This document shows positions 45,349 through 54,346 of a stretch of 64,000 nucleotides of DNA, piece after piece (positions within the stretch are counted from its first letter, which is position 1; each line of letters begins with the position of its first letter). Source of the stretch: an uncultured Clostridium sp. (GTDB lineage Bacteria > Bacillota > Clostridia > Clostridiales > Clostridiaceae). The notes under the pieces were generated by a model. That model did not search any database. It worked only from the letters and a program-made list of their open reading frames with translations, and was not told the DNA's origin. Made by a program: the position numbers and the translations under genes. Where the stretch lies: positions 19,556 through 83,555 of the forward strand of contig NZ_CAMQRY010000002.1 in the NCBI RefSeq assembly GCF_947036855.1. The letters run 5' to 3'.

Positions 45349-46062
45349 ATGAAAGATTTAACAATAAAAGATTTAGAACAAAAGGTTGGAGTAGAGTTTA
45401 TAAATAAAGGCTTATTAATAACAGCACTTACACATAGTTCGTTTGCTAATCAATATAAAGATGTAAAGTATAATGAAAGACTAGAGTTTCTTGGAGATTC
45501 AGTATTACAATTAACGGTTACAGAACATTTATATAATAATTATAAAGATAAATCAGAGGGAGAACTTACAAAGATAAGAGCTTTAATAGTTTGTGAAAAT
45601 TCTCTTTATGAAATAGCAAAAGATATGAAACTTGGAAAGATAATAAGAATGAGTAAAGGTGAAGAGCTAACTGGTGGTAGAGAAAGAATTTCTATACAGG
45701 CAGATTGTGTTGAGGCACTTATTGCATCGATTTATCTTGATAAAGGAATTGAAGTTGCTAAAGAATTTATCTTAAAACATTTTAGTGATGTTATAAGTAA
45801 AGCAATAAATGAAGAGATAATTTTAGATTTTAAAACTAGACTTCAAGAAGTTCTTCAAAAGAACGGAGAAGTTGATATAAATTATGAACTTATAAGACAT
45901 GAAGGACCACCACACAGAAGATGTTTCTTTACACATGTTAAGATAAATGGAACTGTTATGGGAATCGGAGAAGGTTTTAGTAAAAAAGAAGCTGAGCAGA
46001 GTTCTGCAAAACAAGCATTAGAAGAGGTGGATAAAAAAAATTGGGAAAAAGACATTATATAA
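45349..46062 (+). CDS. rnc: Ribonuclease III
   Basis: RNase III cuts double-stranded RNA in rRNA maturation and mRNA control. ATG 45349 gives 237 residues. The catalytic signature NERLEFLGDSVLQL is present with the later acidic residues (QADCVEALIASIYLDKG), and a C-terminal dsRNA-binding domain (about 160-232; FKTRLQEVLQKNG to KKEAEQSSAKQALEE). An in-frame TTG at 45331 is inside the leader hairpin and less likely. The 3' end overlaps the radical SAM gene by 22 bases. Confidence 0.96.
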   Translation: MKDLTIKDLEQKVGVEFINKGLLITALTHSSFANQYKDVKYNERLEFLGDSVLQLTVTEHLYNNYKDKSEGELTKIRALIVCENSLYEIAKDMKLGKIIRMSKGEELTGGRERISIQADCVEALIASIYLDKGIEVAKEFILKHFSDVISKAINEEIILDFKTRLQEVLQKNGEVDINYELIRHEGPPHRRCFFTHVKINGTVMGIGEGFSKKEAEQSSAKQALEEVDKKNWEKDII

Positions 46063-47129
46063 TTCCGATATTTGTTCCACATGAAGGTTGTCCTCATGAT
46101 TGTGCATTTTGTAATCAAGCAAGAATAACAGGTGAGGAAACAGAGGAAGCAGTTAAAGGACCAAAATTTAAATTTGAAAATGGCGTAAATGCAAAATTTG
46201 TTCGTGATACGGTTGAAGAGTATTTAGAAACAATACAAATGGAGAAGGATACAACTCTTGAAATATCTTTCTTTGGTGGTACATTTACAGCTGTTGATAT
46301 AACAAAACAGAGAAGATTACTATCTGTTGCAAAAGAATATAAAGAAAAAGGGACTATAGACTATATTAGACTGTCTACAAGACCTGATTATATAGATAAA
46401 GATATCTTAGATCATTTAAAGAGCTTTAATGTAGATATAATAGAACTTGGAGTTCAATCTTTAGATGAAGAAGTTTTAATAAAATCTACAAGAGGTCATA
46501 CAGCAGGGCAAGTTGAAGTAGCATCAAAACTTATTAAAGATTATGGTTTTACTTTAGGTCATCAGATAATGCTTGGTCTGCCTAGTGATACTAGAGAAAG
46601 AGATATTGAAACTACAAAAAAATCTATAGCTATGAAGCCCGAGATTTGTAGAATATACCCAACACTAACTATAAAGGATACTGCTATGGAGTATATGTAT
46701 AATAATGGTCTATATACACCATACACTTTAGATGAATGTGTTGATATAGCTAAAGAATGTTATAAGTTATTTATAGATGCAAATGTTAATGTTATAAGAG
46801 TTGGTCTTCAAGCAACTGATAATATTACAGCTGGAGAAGATGTTATAGCAGGACCATTCCATCCAGCATTTAGAGAACTTGTTGAATCAAGTATTTTAAA
46901 TGATAAAATATTTGAAATTGTAACAAAACAAAAGGAAGTAAAAAATATTAGAATAGAAATAAGCAATAGAAGTGTTTCAAAATTATATTCTGATAAAAAA
47001 AGATACTTTAAAGATATGATTTCAAAAACTAAAATAAATAATATTTCTGTAAAAGTTATAAATGATTTTAAAAGTAATTATTTAAATTTATATTTAGATG
47101 GAATTTTATTTGAAGTAGAAATAATATAG
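46041..47129 (+). CDS. Elp3-like radical SAM protein
   Basis: A 362-residue radical SAM protein with cluster cysteines C17, C21 and C24 in CPHDCAFC, a glycine-rich SAM-binding SFFGGTFTA, and an Elp3-type middle (ELGVQSLDEEVLIKSTRGHTAGQV). Family members are annotated as radical SAM or oxygen-independent coproporphyrinogen oxidase-like, with no assigned substrate in this context. The start is TTG 46041, inside the end of rnc, with AGAGGTGG about 10 bases upstream. Position between rnc and smc is conserved in clostridia. No acetyltransferase domain is present. Confidence 0.85.
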   Translation: MGKRHYIIPIFVPHEGCPHDCAFCNQARITGEETEEAVKGPKFKFENGVNAKFVRDTVEEYLETIQMEKDTTLEISFFGGTFTAVDITKQRRLLSVAKEYKEKGTIDYIRLSTRPDYIDKDILDHLKSFNVDIIELGVQSLDEEVLIKSTRGHTAGQVEVASKLIKDYGFTLGHQIMLGLPSDTRERDIETTKKSIAMKPEICRIYPTLTIKDTAMEYMYNNGLYTPYTLDECVDIAKECYKLFIDANVNVIRVGLQATDNITAGEDVIAGPFHPAFRELVESSILNDKIFEIVTKQKEVKNIRIEISNRSVSKLYSDKKRYFKDMISKTKINNISVKVINDFKSNYLNLYLDGILFEVEII

Positions 47130-47168
47130 AAAATTAAGCCCTAGATGTTTATCTAGGGCTTAATTTTT
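47130..47168 (+). terminator. Strong terminator after the radical SAM gene
   Basis: A 17-bp perfect stem (AAAATTAAGCCCTAGAT and its complement) with a GTTT loop and a terminal T-run. Confidence 0.9.
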
Positions 47169-47236
47169 AATATTAAATAGAAATAGATATCTACTTATGT
47201 TAAGATATGTTTATAGAGTTTTAAGGGGTGTATTTT

Positions 47237-47329
47237 ATGAGAGAAGCTACTAGAAAAAAGATGGCAAGAGGGATGGCAAGTATAATTGCATTTATAATGA
47301 TACTTATGCTTGGAGCATCACTTGTATAA
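47237..47329 (+). CDS. Thirty-residue membrane micropeptide
   Basis: ATG 47237 follows AAGGGGTG and opens a 30-residue frame: a basic N-terminus (MREATRKKMARGM) followed by a hydrophobic helix (ASIIAFIMILMLGASLV) to the end. It sits alone between a strong terminator and smc. The pattern of a short basic head and one helix resembles small Firmicute membrane peptides such as the Prli42 stressosome anchor, but I cannot confirm that. The good Shine-Dalgarno sequence and typical codon use support translation. Confidence 0.6.
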   Translation: MREATRKKMARGMASIIAFIMILMLGASLV

Positions 47330-47338
47330 AATAAGTTT

Positions 47339-47384
47339 GGGAGGAGGAGTCAATCTTTAATGGGTTTTAGATTGACTAGTTTTT
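47339..47384 (+). promoter_or_regulatory. smc ribosome binding site with hairpin between SD and ATG
   Basis: GGGAGGAGG at 47339-47347 is 37 nt from ATG 47385. A perfect 9-bp hairpin (AGTCAATCT at 47348-47356 and AGATTGACT at 47369-47377) starts right after it and ends 7 nt before the ATG. The 20 bases before the ATG hold no other Shine-Dalgarno sequence. A 14-codon frame starting at ATG 47360 in the loop overlaps the smc start. Confidence 0.65.
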
Positions 47385-50300
47385 ATGTTTTTAAAATCTC
47401 TTGAGGTAAGAGGCTTTAAGTCTTTTGCAGATAAGACTGAGCTTAAGTTTGATAAAGGAATTACAGCTGTTGTAGGGCCTAATGGAAGTGGTAAAAGTAA
47501 TGTTTCGGATGCTGTAAGATGGGTTCTAGGAGAGCAAAATGCTAGAACACTTAGAGGGTCAAAAATGGAAGATATCATTTTTACAGGTACAGAATACAGA
47601 AAAGCTATAGGTATAGCTAGTGTATCACTTACTTTAGATAATTCTGATGAAAGTCTGCCGATTAATTTTAATGAAGTAAAAGTAACTAGAAGAATATATA
47701 GGTCTGGTGAGAGTGAATATCTTATAAATAATTCTACTTGTAGGCTTAAAGATATAGTTAATCTTTTTATGGATACAGGTATAGGTAAAGAAGGATATTC
47801 ACTTATAGGACAAGGTAAAATAGATGCTATATTAAGTGGAAAATCAGAAGATAGAAGAGCTCTTTTAGAAGAGGCTGCTGGTATAGTTAAGTATAAAACA
47901 AGAAAAGGTGAAGCTGAAAGAAAACTTAAAAATACAGCTGATAACCTAACTAGAATTAACGATATTGCTTATACGTATGAGGAAAGGTTAATTCCTCTTA
48001 AAGAGGAAAAGAAAAAAGCAGAGAAGTATATAGAACTTGCAACTTTACTTAAGGAAAAGGATGTAAATCTCCTTATAAGCAATATAGTAAATATTAATAT
48101 AAAACTTAAAGAAAAAGAAAGTTTTATATTAAATCTTGAAAAAAATAATGATATCGAAAAAGAAAAAAATAAAAATGCTAGAGAAAACTTAAAAAATCTT
48201 AGGGCTGATCTTGAAAGATTAGAGTTTGAGAATGCTAATAAGAATAAAACTTATTTAGAGAAAAAAGAGAGTATAGCACTTGCAAAATCAGAAATTTTAC
48301 TTTTGAAAGAAAGAATTAAAAGTTATGAAGATATTATTTTGAAAGCCAATATAGAGCTTGAGTTTAATAATAATAAAATATCTAATATAACTGAGGAAAT
48401 TAAAGAATTAAGAAGCAATATAGATATTAAATCTAAAGAAGTTATAGAAAATAAAGAAATATTAACTTCGTATATTGATAAAAAAAGTAAAATAGCAAAA
48501 GAAATTGAAGATAAAAACTTAGAAATAAATGCAATTAAGCAAAAAGATATTGAAAGTTTAAAGATTCAATCAGAATATTTAAGTAAAAAAGGTGTATTTG
48601 AAAGTAAGATAGAAGGATTTACTGAAAATTTAAAGTCTATGAAAATAAATTTAGATAGAAATGAATCTGCTATTAAAATAACTAATTTAACTAAAATTAA
48701 TTTTGAAAAAGATTTAAATGAAATAAAAGCTATTTGTGAAAAAAATATTTTAGATAGAAATACTAAAAGCAAGATTATAGAAATAAGTAGAAATTCTTTA
48801 GATGAGAAAAACACAGAGTATACTAAAAAGAATTTAGAAATAAGTAAACTTGAAACAAGTAGAGATATGCTTAAAAATCTTGAAAGTTCGTATGAAGGAT
48901 ATAATATATCTGTTAAAAAGCTTATGAGCCATATAAATAGCAATAAAATTAGTTTGGATATAGATGATTCTGTTATTCTTGGAGAGATTATTAAGGCTAA
49001 ATCAGGCTTTGAGGTTGCTATAGAAACATCGCTTGGTGGAGCAATCTCGAATATAGTGACAAAAGATGAATTTGTTGCAAAAAAGATGATAGAGTATCTT
49101 AAAAGTAATAAACTAGGAAGAGCTACATTTTTACCATTATCAATAATTAAAGGTAAAAAAATTATTATTGAAAGTTCTTATAAAATGATAAATGGTTATT
49201 TAGGGATTGCATCAGAACTTGTTAAATTTGACTCAAAGTATGAAAATATAGTTAATTATGCACTTGGTAGAACTATTATATGTAAAGATATTGATTGTGC
49301 ACTAAGCTTTTCAAAGGCTACATCATATAGATATAGAGTTGTAACTTTAGATGGTGAAGTGATAAATGCTGGTGGTGCATTAACTGGTGGTAGTACATAT
49401 CAGAAAAATATGGGGATAATTTCAAGGAAAAAAGAAATTGAAAATTTAATTTTAAAAATTGAAGTAAATAAAACTATATTAGGTGAGATTGTTACTAGTA
49501 AAAACAATATGTTCAAAGAGATGAAGCATGAAGAAGGAAAATTAATTGAGCTAAATAAAGTAATAAAAAATAATGAAATAGAAGTTTTAAATCTTAGCAA
49601 TGAGGTTAAAAAAGTTTCAAGTGATTTATTCAATATAAGAATAAGCAGTAAAAATTTAATTTTAGAAAACAGTAATATAGAGTCAAAGGTAGAATTATTA
49701 GTAATTGAACTAAATAGTTTAGAAATTAAATATAATAAAATTCAGAGAATAGACAACGTTAGTGAAGTATTACTTAAAGATTTAAGTGATGAAGTTTATG
49801 ATTTGATTAAAAATAAAGAAAAGCTTGATAATGATATTATGAATATTAAAATAAAGCTAGTTGAATTTAATGAATTTATTGATTCTAAGAATAAAGTTAT
49901 TATAAGAAATGATAATGATGTAACTGAAATTAATAAGCAAATTGGAGAAATTATTTGTGAAAAAAATGCTAGCATAAATAAAAAAGAAACTAGTAATAAT
50001 AAGATAATAGAAAGCAGTTCATTTATAAATTATGAGGGAGAAAAACTTTTAAGTTTTGACAATAAAGCTAAGGATTTTGAAATTTATAGAGCGAAAATGA
50101 AAGAAAAGCTTAATAAAATTGAAAGTGATGTTGAACTTTTAACTCTGAGTATTGCAAAAAATGAAGAGGAAATACACAAAAATAAAATAGTGTATACTAG
50201 AAGTGAAGCTGATGAGAATAATTCAAAGTTAAAGCTTGAAGAAGATTATAAGGTTGATATAGATGATGAAATAGAGAAGTTTATACCAATAGATGATATA

Positions 50301-50948
50301 GAAAAATATAAATTATCTATTTATTCATTAAAATCAAGAATAAGCTCACTTGGTACAGTTAATACAAATGCGATTGAAGAATTTAAAGAGTTATCTGAAA
50401 AATATGAGTTTTTAGTTAGTGAAAAATCAGATTTAGATAAGGCAAAAGAAGAACTTATTGGTATTATAGAAGATATGACATCTAAGATGAAAGTTATATT
50501 TAGAAAAAACTTTAATATTTTAAATATTAATTTTGATGCTACTTTCAAGGAATTATTTAAAGGTGGCTCTGCTAAACTTATATTAGATGAGTCAGATGAA
50601 CTTGGTGGAGATATAGAAATAAGAGTTCAACCACCAGGGAAAAAAATTCAAAATATTAATTTAATGTCAGGTGGAGAGAAGGTATTATCTGCTATAGCGT
50701 TATTATTTGCTATACTTAGAATGAAACCAACACCATTCTGTATATTAGATGAGATTGAAGCAGCACTTGATGATGCTAATGTAAATAGATATGCAGAGTT
50801 TTTAAGTGAATTTTCTGATAGTATACAATTTATTGTAATAACACATAGAAAAGGAACTATGGAAGTTGCTGATGTAATGTATGGAGTAACAATGGAGGAA
50901 AAAGGTATTTCTAAAGTTGTTTCTGTAGATTTAAATAAAAAGAATTAA
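47385..50948 (+). CDS. smc: Chromosome segregation protein SMC
   Basis: SMC with ScpA/ScpB forms the bacterial condensin. The 1187-residue protein has an N-terminal ABC half with Walker A GPNGSGKSN at 31-39, long coiled coils flanking a hinge (about 500-660, with GEVINAGGALTGG), and a C-terminal half with the signature LMSGGEKVLSAIAL and Walker B FCILDEIEAALDDANV. The N-terminus MFLKSLEVRGFKSFAD matches Bacillus exactly in pattern, which fixes ATG 47385 as the start despite the distant Shine-Dalgarno sequence. ftsY follows 17 bases later. scpA and scpB are not in the window. Confidence 0.97.
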   Translation: MFLKSLEVRGFKSFADKTELKFDKGITAVVGPNGSGKSNVSDAVRWVLGEQNARTLRGSKMEDIIFTGTEYRKAIGIASVSLTLDNSDESLPINFNEVKVTRRIYRSGESEYLINNSTCRLKDIVNLFMDTGIGKEGYSLIGQGKIDAILSGKSEDRRALLEEAAGIVKYKTRKGEAERKLKNTADNLTRINDIAYTYEERLIPLKEEKKKAEKYIELATLLKEKDVNLLISNIVNINIKLKEKESFILNLEKNNDIEKEKNKNARENLKNLRADLERLEFENANKNKTYLEKKESIALAKSEILLLKERIKSYEDIILKANIELEFNNNKISNITEEIKELRSNIDIKSKEVIENKEILTSYIDKKSKIAKEIEDKNLEINAIKQKDIESLKIQSEYLSKKGVFESKIEGFTENLKSMKINLDRNESAIKITNLTKINFEKDLNEIKAICEKNILDRNTKSKIIEISRNSLDEKNTEYTKKNLEISKLETSRDMLKNLESSYEGYNISVKKLMSHINSNKISLDIDDSVILGEIIKAKSGFEVAIETSLGGAISNIVTKDEFVAKKMIEYLKSNKLGRATFLPLSIIKGKKIIIESSYKMINGYLGIASELVKFDSKYENIVNYALGRTIICKDIDCALSFSKATSYRYRVVTLDGEVINAGGALTGGSTYQKNMGIISRKKEIENLILKIEVNKTILGEIVTSKNNMFKEMKHEEGKLIELNKVIKNNEIEVLNLSNEVKKVSSDLFNIRISSKNLILENSNIESKVELLVIELNSLEIKYNKIQRIDNVSEVLLKDLSDEVYDLIKNKEKLDNDIMNIKIKLVEFNEFIDSKNKVIIRNDNDVTEINKQIGEIICEKNASINKKETSNNKIIESSSFINYEGEKLLSFDNKAKDFEIYRAKMKEKLNKIESDVELLTLSIAKNEEEIHKNKIVYTRSEADENNSKLKLEEDYKVDIDDEIEKFIPIDDIEKYKLSIYSLKSRISSLGTVNTNAIEEFKELSEKYEFLVSEKSDLDKAKEELIGIIEDMTSKMKVIFRKNFNILNINFDATFKELFKGGSAKLILDESDELGGDIEIRVQPPGKKIQNINLMSGGEKVLSAIALLFAILRMKPTPFCILDEIEAALDDANVNRYAEFLSEFSDSIQFIVITHRKGTMEVADVMYGVTMEEKGISKVVSVDLNKKN

Positions 50949-50965
50949 CAAAAGGAGAAATGAAT

Positions 50966-51877
50966 ATGTTTGGTGGAATATTTAATAAACTAAAAGAAGG
51001 TCTTAGTAAAACAAGAGATAACCTTACTGATAAAATAAATGAAACTTTAAAACTTGCAGTTACTATTGATGATGATTTATATGAGGAGCTTGAAGAGGCT
51101 TTAATAACTTCTGATGTAGGAATGGAGACAACAGTTGCTATAATAGATAATTTAAAGAAGAAGATAAGAAAAGAAAAAATTAATGATCCACAGGAAATAA
51201 AGCCTGCACTTAAGGCGGTTGTTGAAGAAATGCTTTTATCAGGTTCAGAAAAAACTGTAGATAATGGTAAGAAAAAAGTTTTACTTGTTATAGGTGTAAA
51301 TGGAGTTGGTAAAACAACTTCAATAGGAAAACTTGCAGCAAAGTATAAAGCTGGAAATAAGAAGGTTCTTCTAGCCGCAGCAGATACATTTAGAGCAGCA
51401 GCAATAGATCAGTTAGTAGTATGGAGCGAACGTTCTGGTGTTGATATAATTAAACATACAGAAGGATCAGACCCAGCTGCTGTAGTTTTTGATGCAGTTT
51501 CTGCTGCAAAGGCTAGAAATGTAGATGTTTTAATATGTGATACTGCTGGAAGACTTCATAATAAGAAAAATTTAATGGATGAACTTGCAAAGATTAATAG
51601 AATTATAGATAGAGAGCTTGGAGATATAGAAAAAGAAACTTTACTAGTTTTAGATGCTACTACAGGACAAAATGCAGTAATACAAGCAAAGCAATTTATG
51701 GAGTCATGTCCTATTGATGGTATAATACTTACAAAGCTTGATGGAACTGCAAAAGGTGGAGTTGTAATATCAATAAAAACAACTTTAGATATTCCGGTAA
51801 GATATATAGGTGTTGGAGAAGCAATAGAGGATCTTCAAGAATTTGATCCAAAAAGTTTTGCAGATGCATTATTATAA
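50966..51877 (+). CDS. ftsY: Signal recognition particle receptor FtsY
   Basis: FtsY is the membrane-associated SRP receptor GTPase. ATG 50966 is preferred over 50960 because AAAGGAG then has 8-base spacing; it gives 303 residues starting MFGGIFNKLKEGL. The short N-terminal helix is followed by the NG domain: GVNGVGKTTSIGKLA, DTFRAAAIDQL, DTAGRLHNK and TKLDGTAKGGVV. It follows smc and works with Ffh, encoded about 0.5 kb downstream. Confidence 0.96.
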   Translation: MFGGIFNKLKEGLSKTRDNLTDKINETLKLAVTIDDDLYEELEEALITSDVGMETTVAIIDNLKKKIRKEKINDPQEIKPALKAVVEEMLLSGSEKTVDNGKKKVLLVIGVNGVGKTTSIGKLAAKYKAGNKKVLLAAADTFRAAAIDQLVVWSERSGVDIIKHTEGSDPAAVVFDAVSAAKARNVDVLICDTAGRLHNKKNLMDELAKINRIIDRELGDIEKETLLVLDATTGQNAVIQAKQFMESCPIDGIILTKLDGTAKGGVVISIKTTLDIPVRYIGVGEAIEDLQEFDPKSFADALL

Positions 51878-51978
51878 AAAATAGAAAAGTTTTAGGAGAT
51901 TTTAATTTGATAATTTACAAATGGCTTTAAAACAGATTTATAGAGAAAAAATATTTTAAGGGTGTTAAGTAAAAATAC

Positions 51979-52007
51979 TTGACACTAATAAAAAATTCTG
52001 ATAATAT
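51979..52007 (+). promoter_or_regulatory. Promoter of ylxM-ffh-rpsP
   Basis: A perfect -35 TTGACA at 51979-51984, 17-bp spacer and TAATAT at 52002-52007 with a TGA extension. Strong sigma-A promoter for the SRP and ribosome genes. Confidence 0.82.
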
Positions 52008-52031
52008 ATCATTTGTAAGTAAGGTGGTTAT

Positions 52032-52355
52032 ATGGAAGATAGATTTGAAATATCAATGTTATTAGACTACTATAGTTCCTTACTAACTGAGAAACAGCTT
52101 AACATAATGAATCTTTATTTTAATGAAGATTTATCTTTAGCTGAAATAGCGGATTTAAATCAAACAAGTAGGCAAGCAACCTTTGATTTAATAAAAAGAT
52201 GTTCGAAACAATTATCAGTTTATGAGGGAAAACTCAAACTATTGGATAAATACAGACAAAGAGTTATTCTGAAAGAAGAATTACTTGATAAACTATCAAA
52301 ACATGGTAATATTAAATTAATTGATAGTTATATAGATGAGATTATAAACGCATAG
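52032..52355 (+). CDS. ylxM: SRP-associated helix-turn-helix protein YlxM
   Basis: A 107-residue sigma-70 region-4-like helix-turn-helix protein of the YlxM/p13 family that precedes ffh in Firmicutes and modulates SRP activity in streptococci. Core: LDYYSSLLTEKQLNIMNLYFNEDLSLAEIADL with the HTH NQTSRQATFDLIKRC. ATG 52032 follows AAGGTGG. It is 11 bases from ffh. Confidence 0.92.
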   Translation: MEDRFEISMLLDYYSSLLTEKQLNIMNLYFNEDLSLAEIADLNQTSRQATFDLIKRCSKQLSVYEGKLKLLDKYRQRVILKEELLDKLSKHGNIKLIDSYIDEIINA

Positions 52356-52366
52356 GAGGATTGAAC

Positions 52367-53725
52367 ATGGCTTTTGATAATTTAGCATCGAAATTACAAG
52401 ATGCATTTAAAAAGTTAAAAGGTAAAGGTAGACTAACTGAAAAAGATATAAAAGAAGCTATGAGAGAAGTTAAACTTGCTTTATTAGAAGCAGACGTAAA
52501 CTTCAAAGTTGTTAAGGAGTTTATTAAAGCAGTTAGTGAAAAATGTAATGGTGAAGATGTTTTAACAAGCTTGACACCAGGGCAACAAGTCATTAAAATA
52601 GTAAACGAAGAACTTACAGATCTTATGGGGCAGTCAGAGAGTAAGATTAATTACTCATCAAATGGGATTACAGTACTTATGATGGTTGGACTTCAGGGTG
52701 CAGGTAAAACTACAATGACTGGTAAACTTGCTTTACATTTAAGAAAGCAAAATAAAAAGCCTCTTTTAGTAGCATGTGATATTTATAGACCAGCTGCTAT
52801 CAAACAATTAGAAGTTGTAGGTAAACAAATAGATATACCAGTTTTCTCAATGGGAGATAAGGTTAAAGCTGTAGATATAGCAAAAGCCGGAATTGAACAT
52901 GCTAGAGAAAATGGAAATACTGTTGTTATAATAGATACAGCAGGAAGACTTCATATAGATGAAGAGTTAATGCAAGAACTTAAAGATGTTAAGGAAGTTA
53001 CAAATCCAAGTGAAATATTACTTGTTGTAGATTCAATGACAGGACAAGATGCAGTAAATGTAGCACAAACATTCAACCAGAGTTTAGAGATAACTGGAGT
53101 TATACTAACAAAGCTTGATGGTGATACAAGAGGTGGAGCAGCTCTTTCAATAAGAAAGGTAGCAGAGAAACCAATTAAATTTATCGGGACAGGGGAAAAG
53201 ATGAGTGACATCGAAGTATTCCACCCAGATAGAATGGCATCAAGAATTCTTGGTATGGGAGATGTACTATCTCTTATAGAAAAGGCTCAAGAGTCAATAG
53301 ATCAAGATGAAGCTGCAGAACTTGCAAAAAAGATGACAAATCAAGATTTTAATTTTGATGATTATCTTAAAGCAATGGAGCAAATGAAAAAACTTGGACC
53401 AATAACAAAACTTATGGAAATGATACCAGGAGTTAACTCAAAAGAGTTAGAGGGGTTAGATTTATCTAATGGAGAGAAAGAGATGGATAAGACTAAGTCT
53501 ATTATCTACTCAATGTCTAGCAAAGAAAGAAAAAATCCTAACTTATTAAATGGTTCAAATTCAAGAAAGAAAAGAATTGCAAAAGGTTCAGGAACAACAA
53601 TTCAAGACGTTAATAAACTCATAAAAGGTCATGCAATGATGAAAAAACAAATGAAGCAATTCAAGTCAATGTCTAAAGGGGCTGGAAAGAAAGGTTTGTT
53701 TGGTAAAATGCCATTTATGAAGTAA
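52367..53725 (+). CDS. ffh: Signal recognition particle protein Ffh
   Basis: Ffh binds signal peptides and 4.5S/6S RNA. ATG 52367 after AGGAGG gives 452 residues beginning MAFDNLASKLQDAFKKL. The NG domain has GLQGAGKTTMTGKL, DIYRPAAIKQL, DTAGRLHIDE and TKLDGDTRGGAAL. The Met-rich M domain (from about 300) carries the SRP RNA-binding helix-turn-helix (RIAKGSGTTIQDVNKLI) and ends GKMPFMK. rpsP follows. Confidence 0.97.
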   Translation: MAFDNLASKLQDAFKKLKGKGRLTEKDIKEAMREVKLALLEADVNFKVVKEFIKAVSEKCNGEDVLTSLTPGQQVIKIVNEELTDLMGQSESKINYSSNGITVLMMVGLQGAGKTTMTGKLALHLRKQNKKPLLVACDIYRPAAIKQLEVVGKQIDIPVFSMGDKVKAVDIAKAGIEHARENGNTVVIIDTAGRLHIDEELMQELKDVKEVTNPSEILLVVDSMTGQDAVNVAQTFNQSLEITGVILTKLDGDTRGGAALSIRKVAEKPIKFIGTGEKMSDIEVFHPDRMASRILGMGDVLSLIEKAQESIDQDEAAELAKKMTNQDFNFDDYLKAMEQMKKLGPITKLMEMIPGVNSKELEGLDLSNGEKEMDKTKSIIYSMSSKERKNPNLLNGSNSRKKRIAKGSGTTIQDVNKLIKGHAMMKKQMKQFKSMSKGAGKKGLFGKMPFMK

Positions 53726-53765
53726 TATATATTAAGCATTATCTTGTAAAGGAGGTGAATATGAC

Positions 53766-54014
53766 ATGGCAGTAAAAATAAGATTAAAAAGAATGGGTGC
53801 TCACAAATCACCTTTCTATAGAATAGTTGTAGCTGACGCTAGAGCTCCTAGAGATGGTAAATTCATCGAAGAGATCGGTTACTACAATCCAATCGCTAAG
53901 CCAGAAGCTGACGTTAAAATAAACGCAGAGAAGGCTGTTAAGTGGTTAGGGAACGGTGCTCAACCAACAGATGTTGTTAAGAGACTTTTCGCTAAAGCTG
54001 GAATCAGCAAATAG
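53766..54014 (+). CDS. rpsP: 30S ribosomal protein S16
   Basis: S16 stabilises the 30S body. The 82-residue protein shows the invariant [40 protein letters not shown] 53766 follows AAGGAGGTGAATATGAC. Codon use is visibly more GC3-biased (ATC, GCT, AAC) than the neighbours, as expected for a highly expressed gene. It heads the classic rpsP-khpA-rimM-trmD-rplS series. Confidence 0.97.
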   Translation: MAVKIRLKRMGAHKSPFYRIVVADARAPRDGKFIEEIGYYNPIAKPEADVKINAEKAVKWLGNGAQPTDVVKRLFAKAGISK

Positions 54015-54022
54015 TTTTCAAT

Positions 54023-54057
54023 GGAGGTGAGCTGCTAAGTTCTTTAGCAGACTATGT
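54023..54057 (+). promoter_or_regulatory. khpA ribosome binding site with hairpin between SD and ATG
   Basis: GGAGGTGA at 54023-54030 is 27 nt from ATG 54058. A perfect 7-bp hairpin (CTGCTAA at 54032-54038 and TTAGCAG at 54044-54050) fills the gap and ends 7 nt before the ATG. No in-frame ATG, GTG or TTG lies between the TGA at 54028 and ATG 54058, so this start is obligatory. Excluding the hairpin, GGAGG is 11 nt from the ATG. Confidence 0.65.
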
Positions 54058-54285
54058 ATGGTAGAATTAGTTGAACTAATCGTTAAATCATTAGTAGACT
54101 CTCCATCTGAAGTTATTATTACAGAAGAAGTGAGAGAAGACAAAATTATACTAAAGCTAAAAGTATCTGAAAATGATACTGGAAGAATCATAGGAAAACA
54201 AGGCAAAGTTGCTAAGGCAATAAGAACTGTTATAAAAGCAGCTTCTAACAAAGAAAATAAAAAAGTTGAACTAGATATTATATAA
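54058..54285 (+). CDS. khpA: KH-domain RNA-binding protein KhpA (YlqC)
   Basis: KhpA pairs with KhpB (Jag) as an RNA-binding regulator of cell size and wall synthesis in streptococci and lactobacilli. The 75-residue KH domain has the GxxG loop in GRIIGKQGKVAKAIRTVIKAA. It lies between rpsP and rimM, its conserved position. The start is unusual in lacking a nearby Shine-Dalgarno sequence (see the hairpin entry). Confidence 0.93.
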   Translation: MVELVELIVKSLVDSPSEVIITEEVREDKIILKLKVSENDTGRIIGKQGKVAKAIRTVIKAASNKENKKVELDII

Positions 54286-54314
54286 AAAAGAGTTAGGGTG
54301 ACCTAACTCTTTTT
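54285..54314 (+). terminator. Terminator between khpA and rimM
   Basis: A 13-bp perfect stem (AAAAAGAGTTAGG and its complement) with a GTGA loop. The T5 tail is part of the stem. It would split the rpsP-khpA part from rimM-trmD unless read through. Confidence 0.75.
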
Positions 54315-54346
54315 ATCCATATAAATATAAAAAGAGGTGACTGGTT

